A DNA stretch of 16,945 bases from Clostridia bacterium (lineage in GTDB: Bacteria > Bacillota > Clostridia > Oscillospirales > CAG-272). Location of the stretch: the NCBI GenBank assembly GCA_900753285.1, contig CAADYN010000065.1:1-16945 (forward strand). Direction: 5' to 3'. Below are positions 8,096-14,972 of the stretch, piece by piece (within the stretch, counting starts at the first letter, position 1; each line of letters starts with the position of its first letter). Below the pieces are notes generated by a model. That model searched no databases, was not told the DNA's origin, and saw only the letters and a program-made list of their open reading frames with translations. A program made the translations under genes and the position numbers.

Positions 8096-9908
8096 AGGTG
8101 TAAAAGTTACACGTCCGGAAGATGTAGTCGTCGGAAATATGCCGAAAAAGCGTCTCAAGGTACTGCTGAGGCTCGGCAAGTATATGTACCGCTTCAAGTG
8201 GGGATATCTCGCGGCGATTTTTATATCCGTTATGTCAAACCTGCTCTCGCTTATCGGACCGAAGCTCTCGGGTGAAGCAATTGACGCTATCGGAATACAC
8301 GCGGGAGAAGCGGACTTTACAGTTGTGGCGCAGAAATGCATACTCATGGTAATATTCTACGCCGCGTCAAGCATACTCGCGTATCTCTTGCAGGTGGTTA
8401 TGATAAACCTTTCCCGCGGAATCGTGCGCAACATGAGAGAGGACATTTTCGCAAAGCTCATGCGGATGAAGGTTGAGTATTTCGACAAGAACCAGACGGG
8501 AGACATAATATCGCGCATATCATACGACATCGACACTATTAACTCAACCCTCTCCACCGACCTTGTGCAGATAGCGTCAAGCGTTGTCACTGTCGCCGGC
8601 TCTCTTATAATGATGCTGACTATATCCCCCCGCCTCTGCCTTGTGTTTGCGGTGACAGTTCCCCTCTCAATTCTCACTACCGGCAAGATGGCGCACAGGT
8701 TCCGTCCTCTGTTCCGCGCGAGAAGCGGCAAACTCGGCGAGCTGAACGGCTATGCGGAGGAATGCCTGAGCGGTCAGAAGACGGTGCGCGCATACAGTGA
8801 AGAGAAAACCATGATAAAGCGATTCGCGGGAAAGAACAAGAACGCCGCCGACGCCTACTACAACGCGGACTACCACGGCACTCTCGTAGGTCCTACCGTC
8901 AACTTTATCAACAACATCTCGCTCACCCTCGTCTCGGTTTTCGGCTCACTGCTGTACCTCTCTGAAAAAATCTCGATAGGCAACGTATCGTCGTATGTGC
9001 TCTACTCACGCAAGTTCAGCGGACCTATCAACGAGACTGCAAACATCCTGAACGAGCTTCAATCAGCGGCAGCGGCGGCAGAGAGAGTTTTCCGTCTCCT
9101 TGACGAAGAGGAAGAGAGCCCCGACGACAATGACGCTGCCGTATTCACAGGGGACAAGACAAAGCCCGGCATATTCGTCACCGGAAAGGTTGACGCGGAG
9201 CACGTTAATTTCGGCTACAACCCCGAGCACAGGATAATCCACGACCTCATGATGAACATCACTCCCGGAACGACAGCCGCAATCGTAGGACCTACAGGAG
9301 CGGGAAAAACCACGATAATCAACCTGCTTATGCGCTTCTACGACCCCGATTCCGGCAGGATAACGCTTGAAGACCACGACATACTACACTCCGCGAGAAA
9401 GAGCGTGCGCCGTGCATACACTATGGTACTGCAAGACACATGGCTGTTCAGCGGAACGATAGCCGAAAACATAGCTTACGGCTCAGACAGAGAGGTATCG
9501 CGCGAGGAAATAGAGAAAGCCGCAAAAGCCGCGGGCATCCACTCGTTCATCAAAGGCTTGCCCGAGGGATACGACACTTTGCTCACAGACGAGGGCGTGA
9601 ATATCTCGAAGGGACAGAAGCAGCTCATCACCATTGCCCGCGCCATGATATCGTCCTCTCCCGTGCTCATCCTTGACGAGGCTACCTCAAACGTAGACAG
9701 CATGACGGAGATGAGAATCCAGCGTGCGATGAACGAGCTTATGAGCAAAAAAACGTCGATAGTCATAGCTCACCGCCTCTCTACCGTGCGGAATGCCGAT
9801 GTGATTTTCGTTCTGCACGACGGAAGAGTGATAGAGCACGGCAGTCACGATTCTCTCATGGCACAGAAGGGATTCTACTATTCTTTGCATAACGCGCAGT
9901 TTTCGTGA
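8088..9908 (+). CDS. ABC half-exporter, catalytic subunit (second of heterodimer)
   Basis: About 606 residues: a polar N-terminus, six membrane helices (about 38-325) and an ATPase with Walker A GPTGAGKTT (401-409), Gln449, Walker B ILDEATSNVD with catalytic Glu531, and His562. Its signature is ISKGQKQ (506-512) instead of LSGGQ. Paired with the upstream subunit this gives one full ATP site (own Walker B plus partner LSGGQ) and one degenerate site (partner Asp plus own ISKGQ), exactly as in known heterodimers. TTG at 8088 is the likely start: GGAGG (8075-8079) lies 8 bases before it inside the end of the upstream gene, suggesting coupled translation. An in-frame GTG at 8079 would overlap the ribosome site. 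A linker at 340-370 is acidic and longer than usual. Confidence 0.93.
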   Translation: MNKGVKVTRPEDVVVGNMPKKRLKVLLRLGKYMYRFKWGYLAAIFISVMSNLLSLIGPKLSGEAIDAIGIHAGEADFTVVAQKCILMVIFYAASSILAYLLQVVMINLSRGIVRNMREDIFAKLMRMKVEYFDKNQTGDIISRISYDIDTINSTLSTDLVQIASSVVTVAGSLIMMLTISPRLCLVFAVTVPLSILTTGKMAHRFRPLFRARSGKLGELNGYAEECLSGQKTVRAYSEEKTMIKRFAGKNKNAADAYYNADYHGTLVGPTVNFINNISLTLVSVFGSLLYLSEKISIGNVSSYVLYSRKFSGPINETANILNELQSAAAAAERVFRLLDEEEESPDDNDAAVFTGDKTKPGIFVTGKVDAEHVNFGYNPEHRIIHDLMMNITPGTTAAIVGPTGAGKTTIINLLMRFYDPDSGRITLEDHDILHSARKSVRRAYTMVLQDTWLFSGTIAENIAYGSDREVSREEIEKAAKAAGIHSFIKGLPEGYDTLLTDEGVNISKGQKQLITIARAMISSSPVLILDEATSNVDSMTEMRIQRAMNELMSKKTSIVIAHRLSTVRNADVIFVLHDGRVIEHGSHDSLMAQKGFYYSLHNAQFS

Positions 9909-9916
9909 AATTATTA

Positions 9917-9945
9917 TTGATTTTCACAAATTTGTGTGATAAAAT
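9917..9945 (+). promoter_or_regulatory. Promoter of the ThuA-like gene with palindrome in the spacer
   Basis: TTGATT (9917-9922), a 17-base spacer and TAAAAT (9940-9945), with TG at 9937-9938 giving an extended -10. The spacer holds the perfect palindrome CACAAATTTGTG (9925-9936), a candidate operator. Confidence 0.75.
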
Positions 9946-9985
9946 ATGCTTAACCTAAATTAATTTAAACCTTTGGAGGTACAAA

Positions 9986-10702
9986 ATGAAAATCACGGTT
10001 TGGAATGAATTTGCTCACGAAAAAATCGACGAAGCCGTCAAAGCCATATATCCCGACGGTATCCATATGTGCATCAAGCATTTCCTCGAGGAAGCAGGCT
10101 ACGAAGTAAGAACCGCTACCCTTGACGATCCCGAATGCGGACTTACCGAAGAGGTTCTGAACGACACAGACGTTCTCTTCTGGTGGGGTCACATGAGACA
10201 CGGCGATGTTCCCGACGCTGTTGTTGAAAGAGTATGCCGCCACGTATACGAAGGAATGGGACTTGTTGTTCTCCACTCCGGCCACGCGTCAAAGGTATTC
10301 CAGAGACTTTGCGGAACACCGTCCTGCGACCTCAAGTGGCGTGAATCCGGCGACAAGGAAATCCTTTGGGTTATAGAGCAGGGTCATCCCATCACTGAAG
10401 GCATCGACGAAAAGATAGTTCTCGAGCACGAAGAGACCTATGGTGAGCACTTCAGAGTACCCGCACCGGACGAGCTTCTCTTCATCAGCTGGTTCACAGG
10501 CGGCGAAGTATTCCGCAGCGGCTGCGTTTACAAGAGAGGACGCGGCAAGATATTCTACTTCCGTCCGGGTCACGAATCCGTTCCGACCTACTACAACAAG
10601 GATGTTCAGAAGGTTCTCATAAACGCGGCGAAGTACGTTTGCTCCACAAAGTCCAACTCCTACAAGTACGGCTGGGTTCCCCCGACAGTCGAAGAAAAGT
10701 AA
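9986..10702 (+). CDS. ThuA-like domain protein (glutamine amidotransferase-like fold)
   Basis: A 238-residue cytoplasmic protein of the ThuA family, which shares the flavodoxin-like fold of class I glutamine amidotransferases and is linked to sugar (trehalose) use in rhizobia. Visible family marks are DVLFWWGH (62-69), LHSGH (96-100), GHPITEGI (133-140), the acidic EHEETYGEH stretch (147-155) and YFRPGHE (191-197). There is no nucleophile-elbow cysteine of true amidotransferases. The enzymatic role is unknown; metal binding by the clustered His/Glu residues is an inference. GGAGGT (9975-9980) lies 5 bases before the ATG. It has its own promoter and terminator, so it is a single-gene unit and does not share a function with the exporters by operon logic. 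Confidence 0.88.
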   Translation: MKITVWNEFAHEKIDEAVKAIYPDGIHMCIKHFLEEAGYEVRTATLDDPECGLTEEVLNDTDVLFWWGHMRHGDVPDAVVERVCRHVYEGMGLVVLHSGHASKVFQRLCGTPSCDLKWRESGDKEILWVIEQGHPITEGIDEKIVLEHEETYGEHFRVPAPDELLFISWFTGGEVFRSGCVYKRGRGKIFYFRPGHESVPTYYNKDVQKVLINAAKYVCSTKSNSYKYGWVPPTVEEK

Positions 10703-10716
10703 TTTAACAAGCACAA

Positions 10717-10758
10717 AAAAGGAACTGTACCGATTTATCTCGGATTGCAGTTCCTTTT
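10717..10758. terminator. Bidirectional terminator between ThuA-like and foldase genes
   Basis: An 11-bp perfect stem pairs 10717-10727 (AAAAGGAACTG) with 10748-10758, with an inner CCGA/TCGG helix. It has T runs on both strands and lies between convergent genes. Confidence 0.9.
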
Positions 10759-10775
10759 GTTATGCTTATTTCAGT

Positions 10776-12248
10776 TTATCTGTCGATGTCGGCGATAACG
10801 CTCATTGTGGTTGTAACGCCTGCGGAGTTTTCTTCAACCATTGCGTTGTAGTCGGCTTCCTTCATGGCAGTCTTTGCGGTTTCCTTCCATGAGCAGGAGT
10901 TACCCTCGCCTACGTAATACATGATGTGCCAGCCGTATGAGGAGGACTCAACAATGCCGCTGTCTCCCGGAACTCTTGCGTCGTCGAAGAGCCATGCGTT
11001 GAACTCGTTTGCTGTCGAGCCGATAGTAACGTTTTCGTAGAGACCGCCGTTGTCCTTTGAGCCTGTGTCAGAGCTGTATTCTGCGGCGAGAGTCTTGAAT
11101 GCGTCCTCGGAGAAGTTCTGCGCCTGAAGCTCTGCGTAAACGTCCTGAGCCTTGGAGTCGTCGGTGTAGTCATCCTTGGAGAAGAGGATATGTCTTACGT
11201 TTCTTGTGGGTGTTTCGTCTCTGTAGGAGGACTTTGTAAGGCAGTAGATAGCGTAGGAAGAATCGCCCTCTTTAGCTGCTGTGTAAACGTCGCCGGGCTT
11301 TGCGGAGAACGCCCAGTCTGCTACGGAAGAGATAGCGGAAGCGAGAGCGTGTCTTGTGTATGCGCCTTCAACTGCGGTGTCAATGTCGCTGTCTTCCATG
11401 CCGAGTGAGTTCTTCATGTAGTCGCGGATGAGGGAGAGGTATTCGTCTTCACTCTTTGCGGCGAGAATATTCTGAGCGGCTTCATATGCGGCTGCTGTAG
11501 CTGTTGTGGTGTCGCCTACAGGGTTGCCGTCAGTGTCCTTTTCCATGAAGTCGGTGGAATTGACAGTGTAAACGTAGTAGTCAACGCCTTCAAACGCGTC
11601 TGTGTTAGCTGAATAGTAGCTTTCAAGCTGGTCGTCGGTGTAGGTCAGACCATTCTGATACTGTGTGGAGTACTTTGAAGCGAGAGCTGAGAGCTCCATG
11701 CACTTTCTTGCGTCCTTTTCGTTAACGCCTGCGCCCGTCATAGCGGTGAGGTACTGGTTAAGTGTGTAGCCGTAGCTTTCGGCCGCTGTCTTCATCTGCT
11801 CGATTGTTGAGTCGATTGTAGCATAGTCGCTGTCGTCAAGAGAAACACCGGCAGCCTTTGCACCTTCGCAGAGCGCGAGAAGCTGTGTAGCGTAGTCCTG
11901 TGTCATTGCGGAGAAGTAGTCGAACCATGTGCCGTTAGCTTCGTTAGTAAACGAGCAAGCCTGGTCCTTGAGCTTCTTTGATGTGTCGACTCCGAGATAG
12001 CTGAGGTAGCTGTAATATGTCTGGTAGTTCTGGTTGAAGTAATATGCCATCATAGTGCCGGAGATTTCATAGTTTTCGCTCTTGGCTGCTGTTTTTGAGC
12101 GAAGAATTACGCCGCTGTCAGCAAGACGTGCGTAAGCAACAAGTCCGATAACGATAACTGCCGCAAGGATAACGCATATCGTCGTTATTATCGACTTTTT
12201 CTTTTCTGACTTCTGTTCTGCTGTCAAAGTCTTGTTTTGATTACCCAT
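10776..12248 (-). CDS. Membrane-anchored PpiC-type peptidyl-prolyl isomerase (foldase)
   Basis: A 490-residue extracytoplasmic foldase. A Lys-rich start is followed by one uncleaved signal anchor (about 19-42); no lipobox cysteine is present, unlike PrsA. Residues 55-340 form a helical SurA/trigger-like chaperone region rich in Tyr, Ala, Thr and Ser. Residues about 349-450 are the parvulin domain: NVRHILF (350-356), EYSSDTGSKDNGGLY (390-404) and YGWHIMYY (438-445). It should help fold exported proteins at the outer face of the membrane. ATG at 12248 is preferred because GAAAGGAG (complement of 12259-12266) sits 10 bases upstream; an in-frame ATG at 12302 lacks a ribosome site. Well-supported family, exact clients unknown. 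Confidence 0.9.
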   Translation of the reverse strand: MGNQNKTLTAEQKSEKKKSIITTICVILAAVIVIGLVAYARLADSGVILRSKTAAKSENYEISGTMMAYYFNQNYQTYYSYLSYLGVDTSKKLKDQACSFTNEANGTWFDYFSAMTQDYATQLLALCEGAKAAGVSLDDSDYATIDSTIEQMKTAAESYGYTLNQYLTAMTGAGVNEKDARKCMELSALASKYSTQYQNGLTYTDDQLESYYSANTDAFEGVDYYVYTVNSTDFMEKDTDGNPVGDTTTATAAAYEAAQNILAAKSEDEYLSLIRDYMKNSLGMEDSDIDTAVEGAYTRHALASAISSVADWAFSAKPGDVYTAAKEGDSSYAIYCLTKSSYRDETPTRNVRHILFSKDDYTDDSKAQDVYAELQAQNFSEDAFKTLAAEYSSDTGSKDNGGLYENVTIGSTANEFNAWLFDDARVPGDSGIVESSSYGWHIMYYVGEGNSCSWKETAKTAMKEADYNAMVEENSAGVTTTMSVIADIDR

Positions 12249-12349
12249 TTTCAGGTAACTCCTTTCGATTCTTCTTAAATGTACGAAAAAAATTCGGGTC
12301 ATTGGCGTGATAATCTCATGCGTCCAAAAACCGACTGATTCATTTTGTT

Positions 12350-12378
12350 ATTATAGCACATTCCGCGCTTCATTTCAA
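12350..12378 (-). promoter_or_regulatory. Promoter of the foldase gene
   Basis: On the - strand, TTGAAA (12378-12373), a 17-base spacer and TATAAT (12355-12350), with TG one base before the -10 (extended). The implied leader is about 95 bases; I saw no clear riboswitch in it. Confidence 0.85.
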
Positions 12379-12439
12379 TCATTATTGAAAAATTTCAGCT
12401 TTTCCGCGAATAATATTCACCTGATTTTCACTTGGATTC

Positions 12440-12468
12440 TTGACATTTCACGCGTCCGGTGATAAAAT
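12440..12468 (+). promoter_or_regulatory. Promoter of the heavy-metal-associated protein gene
   Basis: A perfect TTGACA (12440-12445), a 17-base spacer and TAAAAT (12463-12468) with TG at 12460-12461. It is divergent from the foldase promoter. Confidence 0.88.
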
Positions 12469-12475
12469 ACAGATG

Positions 12476-12491
12476 GTTAGCAATGCCTAAC
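12476..12491. promoter_or_regulatory. Candidate operator: inverted repeat at the transcription start
   Basis: GTTAG (12476-12480) and CTAAC (12487-12491) flank six bases, starting about 8 bases after the -10 and so covering the predicted start. The half-site resembles DtxR-family boxes (TTAGG...CCTAA), which would fit a metal-linked gene, but the resemblance is loose and no such regulator is in the window. Confidence 0.4.
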
Positions 12492-12519
12492 TTGAATATT
12501 CTTTCATGAGGCTTTTAAT

Positions 12520-12777
12520 ATGAAAAAAACAACTCTCAAAATTGACGGAATGATGTGCGGAATGTGCGAGGCTCATATAAACGACGCGATACGAGCAGCA
12601 TTCCCGATAAAAAAGATAAGCTCCTCACACTCAAAGGGCGAATGCGTGATAATCAGCGAGGACGAGCTTGACAGCGCAAAAATAGCGGACGTGATAAAGA
12701 ACACCGGTTACACTCTCGTCTCGTCAAGCTCTGAGCCGTATGAGAAAAAAGGTCTGTTCTCCTTCCTCGGCAAATAA
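12520..12777 (+). CDS. Small heavy-metal-associated (HMA) domain protein
   Basis: An 85-residue cytoplasmic protein with one HMA fold (about 3-70). The metal site is MCGMC with Cys13 and Cys16, in the loop after the first strand, as in copper chaperones and the N-termini of P1B ATPases. After the domain comes a short Ser-rich, Lys-rich tail ending FSFLGK. It probably binds or carries a soft metal such as copper; the window holds no P-type ATPase partner. TGAGG (12507-12511) precedes the ATG by 8 bases. It is a single-gene unit with a strong promoter, a possible operator and its own terminator. CopZ-like is reasonable, but metal choice cannot be read from sequence. Confidence 0.88.
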   Translation: MKKTTLKIDGMMCGMCEAHINDAIRAAFPIKKISSSHSKGECVIISEDELDSAKIADVIKNTGYTLVSSSSEPYEKKGLFSFLGK

Positions 12778-12783
12778 ATAGAG

Positions 12784-12830
12784 AAAGCTCCGTATCCGTG
12801 AATAATCATGGCATCGGAGCTTTATTTTTT
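12784..12830. terminator. Terminator after the HMA gene
   Basis: A 9-bp stem pairs 12784-12792 (AAAGCTCCG) with 12815-12823, followed by a T-rich tail on the + strand. It lies against the stop of the convergent gene and may serve it too, with a weaker tail in that direction. Confidence 0.88.
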
Positions 12831-13392
12831 ATCTGAATCTCTTTTTTATCTCGTCAAGGTCGTGTATCATCCTTCTCGCACAGTCAGAGAGGTACGCACC
12901 GGCAAACGACGCTATGGCACCGCACAGGCTCGGAATGCTGAAATTCTTCTCCGCAATGCAGCTGTACACCGTGAAAGCAAGAAGCGCAGCTCCCGCTAAT
13001 ATGAACACGGCTTCGGCGGCAGGCAGGAATGAACCGTAGGGCTTGTGTATCAAATCAAGCGGCTCATCCATCGGAAGCTCTACCTCGCTGTAGCCTTCTT
13101 CCTCGTGGGTCGCAGACTCGGCTTCGGCGGCTTTTTTCGCTTCACGTTCTTCCTTTTCGCGGAGCTTTTTCTTGTCGTGAATCTCGCATATCTTAAGGAG
13201 ATATTCCATGCCGCCGTCCGTTACACCCGCGTTTCTGAGGTTGCGCTCGTTCTGTATCAGTCTTCTGACAGCCGATGATGTCGACGCGTCCATAAATTTC
13301 ACAAAAGGCAGGATTATCCTCTTACATTTGTCGCAAAGTCTGGTTTTGTCCTCGGGGTCTATATCGCACCCGCAGTTATAGCATTTTGACAC
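12829..13392 (-). CDS. Zinc-ribbon protein with two C-terminal membrane helices, function unknown
   Basis: I do not recognise this 187-residue protein. It has an N-terminal zinc ribbon (Cys4, 7, 20, 23), then a helical part, a highly charged Lys/Glu/Ala stretch (about 72-100, likely coiled or disordered), and two hydrophobic helices (about 122-146 and 152-172) that should anchor it as a hairpin with the ribbon in the cytoplasm. GTG is the start: GAGGTGA (complement of 13399-13405) lies 6 bases upstream, and the nearby ATG is out of frame. It is a single-gene unit. Short zinc-ribbon membrane proteins are common in Clostridia and usually uncharacterised; a sensing or scaffold role is only a guess. 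Confidence 0.82.
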   Translation of the reverse strand: MSKCYNCGCDIDPEDKTRLCDKCKRIILPFVKFMDASTSSAVRRLIQNERNLRNAGVTDGGMEYLLKICEIHDKKKLREKEEREAKKAAEAESATHEEEGYSEVELPMDEPLDLIHKPYGSFLPAAEAVFILAGAALLAFTVYSCIAEKNFSIPSLCGAIASFAGAYLSDCARRMIHDLDEIKKRFR

Positions 13393-13456
13393 GTCTCATC
13401 ACCTCAATATTAATATTCTGTGAACTGCACAATTCGACAGCATTCGCTTACTTTTG

Positions 13457-13486
13457 ATTATACCACATTTTCATATGTTTTAGCAA
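13457..13486 (-). promoter_or_regulatory. Promoter of the zinc-ribbon membrane protein gene
   Basis: On the - strand, TTGCTA (13486-13481), an 18-base spacer and TATAAT (13462-13457). Confidence 0.75.
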
Positions 13487-13495
13487 TACAAAATC

Positions 13496-13552
13496 AAAAA
13501 AATCCCACATTTCGGCTATGTAATACAGAATATGGCGGTGTGGGACTTTTTT
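13496..13552. terminator. Orphan bidirectional terminator-like hairpin between divergent promoters
   Basis: A 7-bp stem pairs TCCCACA (13503-13509) with TGTGGGA (13539-13545). It is flanked by seven A on the left and six T on the right, so it can terminate in both directions. No gene ends here: it sits between the divergent promoters at 13457-13486 and 13578-13606. The loop is long (29 bases), so folding strength is uncertain. Confidence 0.6.
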
Positions 13553-13577
13553 GCGACTGTGCATATACTGTCATGGG

Positions 13578-13606
13578 ATGAAAAATTTTTTCGCGGATGA
13601 TATAAT
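13578..13606 (+). promoter_or_regulatory. Promoter of the lysis-type cassette
   Basis: A perfect TATAAT (13601-13606) with TG at 13598-13599 (extended -10) and a weak -35 ATGAAA (13578-13583) at a 17-base spacing. It is about 40 bases before the first gene. Confidence 0.7.
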
Positions 13607-13643
13607 TTCTACAGTAAAACAAGGCGAAAGGAGGAAAACAAAA

Positions 13644-13943
13644 ATGCTCGACAAAATCATAAGCTGGGCGGTGCCGTTTGTCTTAGGCAGCATAATCTCC
13701 GCTCTCACAACGTACATGAACCTCAGGCTGAGGAAGGTCAAAGCCATCGAGGACGGAGTTCAGTGCCTTCTGAGAGCCGAGATAATCTCATATCACGAGA
13801 GATATTACACCGTCGGCGCTTGTCCCGTATATGCAAAGGAAGCGCTCAGAAGAATATACGACGCGTACCACAAACTCGGCGGGAATGACGTCGCGACAAG
13901 CTTATACGAAAAAACTCTGGAGCTGCCGGAGATAACAAAGTGA
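13644..13943 (+). CDS. Small phage-type membrane protein of a lysis cassette
   Basis: A 99-residue protein with one membrane helix (about 6-24), a basic turn (RLRKVK, 28-33) and a soluble helical domain holding GVQCLLRAEII (38-48), CPVYAKEALRRIYDAYHKLGG (60-80) and a Leu/Glu tail. I recall proteins of this layout next to the endolysin and holin of Firmicutes siphophages; their role is not settled, perhaps holin-like. AAAGGAGG (13627-13634) lies 9 bases before the ATG, a very strong site. In-frame codons continue back to 13551 but have no ribosome site. It is the first gene of a tight three-gene unit with the M23 peptidase and holin. Confidence 0.75.
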   Translation: MLDKIISWAVPFVLGSIISALTTYMNLRLRKVKAIEDGVQCLLRAEIISYHERYYTVGACPVYAKEALRRIYDAYHKLGGNDVATSLYEKTLELPEITK

Positions 13944-13953
13944 GGACAACAAA

Positions 13954-14568
13954 ATGAAAATGCCATATGACGGGGACTTCCGCGTTGCAAGCGAATACGG
14001 CGCAAGGATTGATCCGATAAACGGAGAGAGTGCGTTCCACGGCGGAATTGATCTTGTTTCTCTCGGCTCAAGGGCGATAAAGTGCGTCGAGGACGGTATA
14101 GTTCTCCGCTCGCGAATCGTCACCGACAATACAAACAGGACGTCCGAATGGGGCAACTACGTCTCGGTTCAGTCGGGCGAGCGAACTTACTACTACTGCC
14201 ACATGAGCGAGAGGCTTGTTTCGGCGGGAGACCGAGTTCGTGCGGGAGACGTGCTCGGAATCGAAGGTTCTACAGGACGTTCAACGGGAAGCCATCTCCA
14301 TCTTGAAGTGCGCATAGGAGACAAGACGCTCGACCCGACCAACATTCTCGGAATACCGAACACGGCGGGATATATCTTTCGCAAGCCCGAAAAAACGGAA
14401 GAACCTCACGACTGGGCAAAGGACGCGGTGAGGTGGGCAGAGGACAGCGAAATCATGCAGGGCGACGGCAGAGGAAGCTTCCGTCTCGGAGACAATATCA
14501 CGCGTGAGGAATGCGCAGTCATGCTGTACCGTATGTTCGCTCTCATAAACAAAGGAAAGGAGGTGTGA
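13954..14568 (+). CDS. M23 (LytM-type) peptidase with C-terminal SLH-like segment, endolysin-like
   Basis: A 204-residue zinc endopeptidase expected to cut peptidoglycan cross-links. The M23 domain (about 1-135) is complete: HGGID gives His29 and Asp33, CHMS gives His83, and SHLHLE gives His114 and His116. A linker leads to one S-layer-homology-like segment (about 153-196: DWAKDAVRWAEDSEI, then GDNITREECAVMLYRMF), which usually ties proteins to cell-wall polymers. There is no signal peptide, as in phage endolysins that leave through a holin. The gene begins 10 bases after the previous stop, and its last codons contain the ribosome site of the holin gene. Autolysin use by the host is possible, but the missing signal sequence argues for the holin route. 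Confidence 0.9.
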   Translation: MKMPYDGDFRVASEYGARIDPINGESAFHGGIDLVSLGSRAIKCVEDGIVLRSRIVTDNTNRTSEWGNYVSVQSGERTYYYCHMSERLVSAGDRVRAGDVLGIEGSTGRSTGSHLHLEVRIGDKTLDPTNILGIPNTAGYIFRKPEKTEEPHDWAKDAVRWAEDSEIMQGDGRGSFRLGDNITREECAVMLYRMFALINKGKEV

Positions 14569-14571
14569 GAA

Positions 14572-14787
14572 ATGAAGGATATCCTCAGAAAGCTCTCGTC
14601 TCGCAAGCTGTGGACGGCGATATGCGGAATTATAGTCGGAATAGCCGCAGCGTTCGGTCTTGACGAAAACGAGTGGGCGCAGATTGCAGGCATAGTTACG
14701 TCCGCGATATCGGTTGTGGCGTACATTTTCGGCGAAGCTGCAATAGACGCGGGAAACCGTACCAAAAAGGACGACAAGCAGGAATAG
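14572..14787 (+). CDS. Phage holin-like small membrane protein
   Basis: A 71-residue protein with a short basic start, two membrane helices (about 15-32 and 40-58) and a charged tail ending KKDDKQE. Size, topology and place next to an endolysin fit a phage holin, which opens the membrane so that the endolysin can reach the wall. Its ribosome site AAAGGAGGTG (14557-14566) lies within the last codons of the peptidase gene, with only three bases between stop and ATG, so translation of the two is probably coupled. Small two-helix proteins have little sequence signal, so the call rests mainly on context. Confidence 0.78.
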   Translation: MKDILRKLSSRKLWTAICGIIVGIAAAFGLDENEWAQIAGIVTSAISVVAYIFGEAAIDAGNRTKKDDKQE

Positions 14788-14794
14788 CGGCATG

Positions 14795-14864
14795 AAGGCA
14801 ATACCTCACCGTTTTGGCAGAGCAAATCTGCTCGGAACAGTGCGGTATTGCCTTTAAAACAATT
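14795..14864. terminator. Long hairpin after the holin gene, probable terminator
   Basis: A perfect 11-bp outer stem pairs AAGGCAATACC (14795-14805) with 14854-14864, and an inner GAGCA/TGCTC helix lies in the loop. Only TTT follows directly, with T-rich sequence further on, so it is an imperfect terminator; it could also be a dispersed palindromic repeat. Confidence 0.6.
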
Positions 14865-14910
14865 TTAATTCTTTTTTAATGTATTAGGCGTAGACTTAAT
14901 GCCTGTTTTA

Positions 14911-14939
14911 TTGTATTTTATATTCCGTCAGAGTATAAT
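14911..14939 (+). promoter_or_regulatory. Promoter of the envelope-gene operon
   Basis: TTGTAT (14911-14916), a 17-base spacer and a perfect TATAAT (14934-14939), about 33 bases before the first coding start. Confidence 0.78.
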
Positions 14940-14972
14940 ATCGACATAAAACAAAGCAAGGATATTACACAA

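Noticed and set aside
7187..8347. Long - strand reading frame opposite the exporter pair
   Set aside because: It crosses the junction of two well-supported + strand genes, has no ribosome site or recognisable motif, and its composition is that of an antisense shadow.
12249..12302. ATG at 12302 as the start of the foldase
   Set aside because: No ribosome site precedes it, whereas GAAAGGAG lies correctly before the ATG at 12248; the extra 18 residues also spoil the signal-anchor start.
12249..12342. Possible riboswitch or RNA leader before the foldase gene
   Set aside because: The roughly 95-base leader shows no strong stem, terminator or known aptamer pattern by eye.
13551..13643. Upstream extension of the small phage-type protein
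   Set aside because: The in-frame stretch overlaps the promoter and has no ribosome site; the ATG at 13644 has a strong one.
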